Shown piece by piece: positions 59,048-64,000 of a stretch of 64,000 nt of DNA. The number at the start of each line of letters is the position of its first letter. Position 1 is the stretch's first letter. The notes under the pieces are model-generated. The model saw only the letters and a list, made by a program, of their open reading frames with translations, was not told where the DNA came from and made no database searches. Source of the DNA: Caulobacter segnis (lineage in GTDB: Bacteria; Pseudomonadota; Alphaproteobacteria; Caulobacterales; Caulobacteraceae); NCBI RefSeq assembly GCF_029543125.1, contig NZ_JARQWW010000006.1, positions 178,621-242,620 of the forward strand, read 5' to 3'. The translations under genes were made by a program, and so were the position numbers.

Positions 59048-62000
59048 TGGCTCCCGAAGGGTCGCAACTTCGAATTTCAGCTTGGGCGATCAAGAACCCG
59101 ACGCCCGTCGCCCTGCTGTTCATCGCCCTGGTGATCGTCGGCATCGGCGCGTACCTGTCGCTGCCGATCAAGCAGTTCCCGAACGTCACCTTCCCCGCCG
59201 TGACGGTCACCGTCACGCAAAGCGGCGCGGCGCCGGGCGAGCTTGAGACCCAGGTCACCCGTCCCGTCGAGGACGCCCTGGCCGGCATCTCGAACATCAA
59301 GACCATCCGCTCGTCGGTGGTCCAGGGCGCCTCGACCACCACGGTCGAGTTTGAGCTGGGCGAGGACCTGCAGAAGGTTACCGACGAGGTCCGCTCCAAG
59401 GTCGACCAGGCCCGCGCCCAGCTGCCGCGCGAGATCGACGAGCCGATCGTCCAGCGCCTGGAGATCGACAGCGCCCCGATCCTGACCATCGCGGTCGCCG
59501 CGCCGGCCATGGCCCCGACCGAGCTGTCCTGGTTCATCGACGACACCGTGACCCGCGCCCTGCAAGGCGAAAAGGGCGTGGCCCAGGTCGCCCGCGTGGG
59601 CGGCGTGAACCGCGAGATCAACATCATCGCCGACCCGGACCGCATGGCGGCCCTGGGCGTGACGGCGCCGCAGCTGAACCAGGCCCTGGCCTCGTTCAGC
59701 GTCGACGCCCCCGGCGGCCGCGTCCGCATCGGCGGCCGCGAGCAGACCCTGCGCGTCCTCGGCGCCGCCGAGACGCTGGAGCAGCTGCGCGCCCTGACCA
59801 TCCCCACCGGCGGCGGCCGCTTCGTGCAGCTGACCGATGTGGCCGAGATCGGCGACGGCGCCGGCGAGGTCCGCGGTTTCGCCCGCCTGGACGGCAAGCC
59901 GGTCGTCGCCTTCCAGGTCATGAAGACCCGCGACAGCTCCGACGTCGAGGTCGAGGACCGCGTGGCCAAGGCCATCGAGAAGCTGGGCGCCGCCAACAAC
60001 GGCGTGACCTTCACCAAGATCTTCTCGACCGTGGACGACACCCGCGCCAGCTTCACCGCCACCGAGCACACCCTGCTCGAAGGCATGCTGCTGGCCTCGC
60101 TGGTGGTGTTCATGTTCCTGCGCGAATGGCGCGCCACGGCGATCACCGCCCTGGCCATGCCCGTCTCGCTGATCCCGACCTTCGCCTTCATGGCCGTCGC
60201 CGGCTTCTCGCTGAACGTGGTGACCCTGCTGGCCCTGACTCTGGTCATCGGCATCCTGGTCGACGACGCCATCGTAGAGATCGAGAACATCGAAAAGCGC
60301 GTCAGCCGCGGCCAGCGCCCCTATCAGGCCGCCATGGAAGGCGCCGACGCCATCGGCCTGGCGGTCGTGGCGACCACCTTCACCATCGTCGCGGTGTTCG
60401 TGCCGGTGTCCTACATGCCGGGCATGCCGGGCCAGTTCTTCAAGGAGTTCGGCCTGACCGTCGCCGTGGCGGTGCTGTTCTCGCTGGTGGTCGCCCGCCT
60501 GCTCACCCCGCTGCTGGCCGCCTACTTCCTGAAGCCGAACACCCAGCCGCACGCGCGCAAGCCGTTCGAGGGGCGCTATCCGGCGGTCCTGAACTGGGCG
60601 CTGGATCACCGCATCGTCAGCTGCATCATCGGCGGCGTGATCTTCATCGGCTCGATCATGCTGGCGGGCCTGCTGCCCACGGCCTTCCAGCCGGCCGGCA
60701 ACGCCAACTACTACTATCTGAAGGTCCAGGGCCCTCCCGGCGCCACGGCCCCGCAGATGGAGCGCACCGTCGCCGCGATCACCCGCATGTTCGAGGAACG
60801 CCCCGAGACGGCTCACGTCTTCTCCCAGGTGGGCTCCAACATCGCCAGCGGCTGGGGCGGCCAGAGCGGCTCCGACCTGCGCGACGCCACGGTCACCATC
60901 GTGCTGAACGACAAGCGCGACCTGACCGTGACCGAGATCAAGCAGATCGTCCGCACCGGGCTGCACGACATCCCTGACGCCCGCGTGAACCTGCTGGGCG
61001 ACTGGGGCACATCCGAAGTGCAGACCATCCTCACCGCCGAGGACGGCGACGCCCTGGAGCGCGCCGCCCTGCAGGTGGAGCGTGAGATGCGCGGTCTGAA
61101 GACGGTCGCCGATCCGCGTCCGTCGTCCCCGCCGAGCGGCCCGGAAATCGTCATCCGCCCGCGTCCGGACGAAGCCTCCCGCTTGGGCGTCAGCTCGGCC
61201 GACATCGCCGCGATCGCCCGCGTGGCCACGGTGGGTGACATCGACGCCAACGTCGCCAAGCTGACCGACGGCGAGCGTCGTGTGCCGATCCGCATCCGCC
61301 TGCCTGAAGAGGCGCGTCGCGACCTGGAGGCCATCAAGGGCCTGCGCGTGCCGACCGCCGACGGCTCCACAACCCGCCTCGACACCGTGGCGGACGTGGA
61401 GTTCCAGGCCGGCCCGGCCAAGATCGACCGCTTCGCCCGCAAGCGTCAGCTGACCATCGAGGCCGACCTCGACAACGGCGCGCAACTCGGCCAGGCGATC
61501 ACCGACGTCAACAACCTGCCGACCATGAAGAAGCTGCCGGAAGGCGTGACTCCCGCCTCGGCCGGCGACCAGGAGGCCTTCGTGGAGCTGTTCACCGGCT
61601 TCGCGGTGGCCCTGCTGTCGGCCATCGGCCTCGTCTATGGCGTGCTGGTCCTGCTGTTCAAAAGCTTCTTCAAGCCGATCACCATCCTGTCGGCCCTGCC
61701 CCTGGCCATCGGCGGCGCGTTCTTCGCCCTGCTGATCACCGGCCAGTCGCTGAGCATGCCGTCGCTGATCGGTTTCCTGATGCTGATGGGCCTGGCGGCC
61801 AAGAACTCGATCCTGCTGGTCGAGTACGCCATCGAGGAGGAGCGCGCCGGCAAGAGCCAGCGTGACGCCATCATCGAGGCCTGCCGCGAACGGGCGCGCC
61901 CCATCGTCATGACCACCCTGGCCATGATGGCGGGCATGCTCCCCACCGCGCTCGGGATCGGCAAGGGCGCGGAGTTCCGCCAACCCATGGCCGTGGCCGT

Positions 62001-62160
62001 GATCGGCGGCCTGATCACCTCCACCGTGCTTTCGCTGGTGCTGGTGCCGGTCGTGTACGAGATCGTCGACGACTTCGAGGCCTGGCTGCGGCCCAAGCTG
62101 GCCCGGTGGGTCACCCCCCGCGAGGCGGCGGGCGAAGGCGCCCCGGCCGACCGGCTCTAA
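59047..62160 (+). CDS. RND efflux transporter (HAE-1-like)
   Basis: 1037 residues with 12 expected membrane helices and two large periplasmic loops. TM4 contains the proton-relay pair: LVIGILVDDAIVEIENIEKR. TM1 follows ISAWAIKNPTPVALLFIALV; the second half has SLSMPSLIGFLMLMGLAAKN and RPIVMTTLAMMAGMLPTALG. This is the hydrophobe/amphiphile RND branch rather than the metal branch. No regulator gene is adjacent. The operon ends with a strong GCAA-loop terminator. Confidence 0.94.
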   Translation: MAPEGSQLRISAWAIKNPTPVALLFIALVIVGIGAYLSLPIKQFPNVTFPAVTVTVTQSGAAPGELETQVTRPVEDALAGISNIKTIRSSVVQGASTTTVEFELGEDLQKVTDEVRSKVDQARAQLPREIDEPIVQRLEIDSAPILTIAVAAPAMAPTELSWFIDDTVTRALQGEKGVAQVARVGGVNREINIIADPDRMAALGVTAPQLNQALASFSVDAPGGRVRIGGREQTLRVLGAAETLEQLRALTIPTGGGRFVQLTDVAEIGDGAGEVRGFARLDGKPVVAFQVMKTRDSSDVEVEDRVAKAIEKLGAANNGVTFTKIFSTVDDTRASFTATEHTLLEGMLLASLVVFMFLREWRATAITALAMPVSLIPTFAFMAVAGFSLNVVTLLALTLVIGILVDDAIVEIENIEKRVSRGQRPYQAAMEGADAIGLAVVATTFTIVAVFVPVSYMPGMPGQFFKEFGLTVAVAVLFSLVVARLLTPLLAAYFLKPNTQPHARKPFEGRYPAVLNWALDHRIVSCIIGGVIFIGSIMLAGLLPTAFQPAGNANYYYLKVQGPPGATAPQMERTVAAITRMFEERPETAHVFSQVGSNIASGWGGQSGSDLRDATVTIVLNDKRDLTVTEIKQIVRTGLHDIPDARVNLLGDWGTSEVQTILTAEDGDALERAALQVEREMRGLKTVADPRPSSPPSGPEIVIRPRPDEASRLGVSSADIAAIARVATVGDIDANVAKLTDGERRVPIRIRLPEEARRDLEAIKGLRVPTADGSTTRLDTVADVEFQAGPAKIDRFARKRQLTIEADLDNGAQLGQAITDVNNLPTMKKLPEGVTPASAGDQEAFVELFTGFAVALLSAIGLVYGVLVLLFKSFFKPITILSALPLAIGGAFFALLITGQSLSMPSLIGFLMLMGLAAKNSILLVEYAIEEERAGKSQRDAIIEACRERARPIVMTTLAMMAGMLPTALGIGKGAEFRQPMAVAVIGGLITSTVLSLVLVPVVYEIVDDFEAWLRPKLARWVTPREAAGEGAPADRL

Positions 62161-62164
62161 AACA

Positions 62165-62192
62165 AAAGGCCCCGGAGCAATCCGGGGCCTTT
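62165..62192 (+). terminator. Terminator of the RND operon
   Basis: AAAGGCCCCGGA, loop GCAA, TCCGGGGCCTTT. The 12-base-pair stem is perfect with a GNRA tetraloop, beginning four bases after the stop. Confidence 0.92.
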
Positions 62193-62202
62193 CTTCTTTC
62201 AG

Positions 62203-62306
62203 GTCCTCCCCCTTCGGGGGAGGTGGCCCGGAGGGACGGAGGGGTCTTGCTGACTGGAAAGCCCCCTCCACCGCTTCGCGGTTCCCCTCCCCCAGAGGGG
62301 GAGGAT
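62203..62306. repeat. GC-rich dispersed hairpin repeat, copy 2
   Basis: TCCTCCCCCTTCGGGGGAGG at one end is inverted relative to CCTCCCCCAGAGGGGGAGGA at the other, with internal GGAGGGG / CCCCTCC and CACCGCTTCGCGGT. It matches 48821-48932 block for block with substitutions and a shorter centre. It lies between convergent genes, nine bases before the M20 gene's stop-codon end. Confidence 0.85.
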
Positions 62307-62314
62307 TTGGCGCC

Positions 62315-63835
62315 CTACTTGATCGCCGCGATCTCGTAGAGGAAGTCCACATAGCCCATGGTCGCGCCGACCAGGCCCTCGACCTTCGGGTTGCTGCTTT
62401 CGATCACATAGTACTCGTTGGGCGCATGGGCCCCGCTGCCGTGACCCAGGCCGAACTGGCCGGCGGGCAGACTGACCGGCGCGGAGGTGAACACCGCTCC
62501 CGGCCACGACCCCGCCAGGCGCGGATAGACCGACGCCGGCACACCGCGCTTGTTGTAGGTGGCCAGCTCCGCCCGGATCAGACGGCTGTTCTCGTCCGTC
62601 TCGGTGGGGTCGTAGCCGCCGCTGACATTGACCTCGATATCGGTGAAGCCGCGCTTGTCCAGGTGGGCGCGGATCTTCTTCACGCAGTCGGCCATGGTCT
62701 GGTTCGGCACCAGGCGCAGGTCGATCTTGGCCACCGCCCGGCCCGGCAGGACGGTCTTGCCGCCGACGCCAGTATAGCCGCTGACCAGCCCCTCGATGTT
62801 CACCGTGGGCTGGGAGGCCAGACGCTCCAGCGCCTTCTCCCAGGGCAGGTCGTCGATCCACTTGTCGACGCCCAGGGCCTTCTTGGCGTCCGCCTCGCTC
62901 ATGCGCTGGGCGGCCAGGCCGATCAGCTCCTTCTCACGGGCGGTGAGCGGCCGCACATGCTCGAACCAGCCGTCGATGGCCGAAGAATTGCCGTCCGGCG
63001 TGACCAGCGTGCCGAGGGCCTGGACAAGCCGCCAGGCCGGGCTGTCCACCCGGGCCTTCTCGCTGGAATGGATGTCGGTCTTGGGGCCCCGGCCCCAGGT
63101 GGCGCCGCTGGAGACCAGTTCGAACTCGACCACGCCCTTGGCGCCGAGGTTGACGCTGACGCCGCCGTTGCTGGGGGCCTGCCAGCCCGCGGGAATGATC
63201 ACGCCCTCGCACTTCTTCAGGGCGGCCAGGATGTGCGGCTTGGCGACGATCTGGTGGAAGTTCGGGCTGCCGATCTCCTCCTCACCCTCGCAGACCAGGA
63301 CGAGGTTCACCGGCGACTTCTTGCCCGCCGCGCGGATGGCGTGCAGGGCGGCCAGGAAGGTGGCCTCCGGCCCCTTCTGGTTCACCGCGCCCCGGCCGAC
63401 GATGACCTTGCCGAAGCCCGGCTTGTCGACGATGCGCGCCTCCAGCGGCGGCGATGACCACTCGGCCGGATCATACTGCTTCACGTCGTACATGAAGTAG
63501 ATGCCCATCCAGCGCTTGGCGCCAACGTCCAGGGTCGCGAACACGCCGGGGTGGCCGTCGGTGGGGACCTTCTCCACGTGCTGGAAGCCGGCGTCGCGGG
63601 CCAGGCCCATCATGTAGTCGGCGCCCTTGTCCATGTCGCGGTTCTCGGCCGCGATGGACGGCAGGGCGATCCACTCCTGGATGCGCTTGACCGAGGCGTC
63701 GTAGCCGGCCTCGGCGGCCTTGCGGATGGCGGCGATGTCGCCGCTGGCGGCCAGGACGAGCCCCGGCGTGAACAGGCCCGCCGCGGCGGCTCCGGTGAGC
63801 AGCGTGCGGCGGTTCTGGATCGTGAAGTCGGACAT
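62315..63835 (-). CDS. M20-type metallopeptidase homologue, Tat-exported, altered metal ligands
   Basis: 506 residues from MSDFTIQNRRTLLTGAAAAG (Tat-type NRRTLL), with GGGGGA upstream. The fold is recognisable: GRGAVNQKGPEATFLAALHA (148-168), VCEGEEEIGS (181-190), dimerisation domain and GLGHGSGAHAPNEYYVIES at the C-terminus. The usual HxD zinc motif reads MYD (Met125-Asp127 in GIYFMYDVKQYDP), and the usual bridging Asp (GRGAxDxKG) is Asn162. The Glu pair and C-terminal His are kept. It could be an active variant with different metal use or a binding protein. Substrate unknown; periplasmic location likely. Confidence 0.85.
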   Translation of the reverse strand: MSDFTIQNRRTLLTGAAAAGLFTPGLVLAASGDIAAIRKAAEAGYDASVKRIQEWIALPSIAAENRDMDKGADYMMGLARDAGFQHVEKVPTDGHPGVFATLDVGAKRWMGIYFMYDVKQYDPAEWSSPPLEARIVDKPGFGKVIVGRGAVNQKGPEATFLAALHAIRAAGKKSPVNLVLVCEGEEEIGSPNFHQIVAKPHILAALKKCEGVIIPAGWQAPSNGGVSVNLGAKGVVEFELVSSGATWGRGPKTDIHSSEKARVDSPAWRLVQALGTLVTPDGNSSAIDGWFEHVRPLTAREKELIGLAAQRMSEADAKKALGVDKWIDDLPWEKALERLASQPTVNIEGLVSGYTGVGGKTVLPGRAVAKIDLRLVPNQTMADCVKKIRAHLDKRGFTDIEVNVSGGYDPTETDENSRLIRAELATYNKRGVPASVYPRLAGSWPGAVFTSAPVSLPAGQFGLGHGSGAHAPNEYYVIESSNPKVEGLVGATMGYVDFLYEIAAIK

Positions 63836-63921
63836 GCGGTCCCCCAAAAGATTTCCCCTCGGGGGAAATAGGAGGCCGAGAACCGCGGTCCGACAAGCGA
63901 TTCCGGTCGAGCTTCGTTCGC

Positions 63922-63966
63922 CCAAGCAAAAGGCCCCGCGGATTGCTCCGCGGGGCCTTCGCTTGG
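63922..63966 (-). terminator. Terminator hairpin upstream of the M20 gene
   Basis: AAGGCCCCGCGGA, loop TTGC, TCCGCGGGGCCTT, extended by CCAAGC / GCTTGG. On the minus strand it precedes the M20 gene and probably ends a gene lying beyond the right edge. It carries few T residues outside the stem. Confidence 0.7.
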
Positions 63967-63967
63967 A

Positions 63968-64000
63968 TCAGCTGATCGCTGAGACGGTCGAGATTACTCG
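63968..64000 (-). CDS. Possible 3' end of a minus-strand gene (fragment)
   Basis: One frame reads RVISTVSAIS then TGA just before the terminator hairpin. Another frame has a TAA at 63994-63996 that could equally be the stop. Too little sequence is present to choose or identify a product. Confidence 0.25.
   Translation of the reverse strand, partial: RVISTVSAIS

Noticed and set aside
59077..62352. A minus-strand open frame of over 1000 codons across the RND gene
   Set aside because: It is the antisense shadow of a high-GC gene: His/Asp/Gln/Gly-rich, with no recognisable domain. The plus-strand RND protein is certain.

Overview
The window is GC-rich alphaproteobacterial chromosome and looks like Caulobacteraceae (Caulobacter or Phenylobacterium type). 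The basis is five TonB-dependent receptors, three of them of the large Xanthomonas/Caulobacter carbohydrate type; an RTX protein whose C-terminus resembles the N-terminal cell-anchoring domain of the Caulobacter S-layer protein RsaA; many Tat-type signals; and GC-rich dispersed hairpin repeats. I see no rRNA, tRNA, CRISPR array, phage or insertion sequence. It reads as one continuous chromosomal segment, dense with scavenging and catabolic genes.

Layout. 1-6.5 kb: partial M28 peptidase, MscS channel, RTX/RsaA-like surface protein, EttA. 6.7-10.5 kb: TonB receptor and PhoD-like phosphatase, CsbD. 10.5-16.6 kb: a minus-strand sugar block (glucokinase, LacI regulator, GH3 beta-glucosidase, SLC1 symporter) with the same LacI-type palindrome in front of glk and the GH3 gene. 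16.8-18.8 kb: luxR-luxI followed by two translationally coupled small ORFs. 18.9-21.8 kb: convergent glpD and glpK. 22-23.8 kb: XRE regulator, then small membrane protein, ECF sigma factor and membrane partner, with a hairpin covering the first ribosome binding site. 23.8-30.4 kb: complete hutC-hutI / hutF-hutU-hutH histidine catabolism cluster with two HutC-type operators. 30.5-45 kb: three carbohydrate TonB receptors interleaved with a molybdenum hydroxylase operon (iorA-iorB-cytochrome c), adenine deaminase and a pectin methylesterase. Two of these receptors share the operator TGACACCGGTATCA. 45-48.7 kb: acyl-CoA synthetase and bifunctional beta-oxidation enzyme. 48.9-53 kb: serine hydrolase, tandem TetR regulator, DUF1593 protein. 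53-56 kb: a TonB receptor of another class. 56.5-62.2 kb: three-gene RND efflux operon. 62.3-63.8 kb: Tat-exported M20-type peptidase with altered metal ligands.

How the genes work together. The receptors, pectinesterase, beta-glucosidase and glucokinase outline import and breakdown of plant polysaccharide fragments. The hut genes take histidine as far as N-formylglutamate. Adenine deaminase beside a xanthine-oxidase-family enzyme hints at purine salvage or catabolism. The acyl-CoA genes feed beta-oxidation. Convergent pairs are separated either by strong hairpin terminators or by nothing: four pairs overlap through a shared CTAG that supplies both stop codons.

Best leads: the RsaA-type domain moved to the C-terminus of an RTX protein; the luxRI operon with two uncharacterised small coupled genes, one of only 52 codons; the M20 homologue lacking two canonical metal ligands; the SLC1 transporter with altered cation-site residues; the hairpin over the ribosome binding site ahead of the sigma-factor operon; and several shared operator sequences that suggest regulons. 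All functional calls rest on reading sequence and recalled family knowledge. No database search was run.
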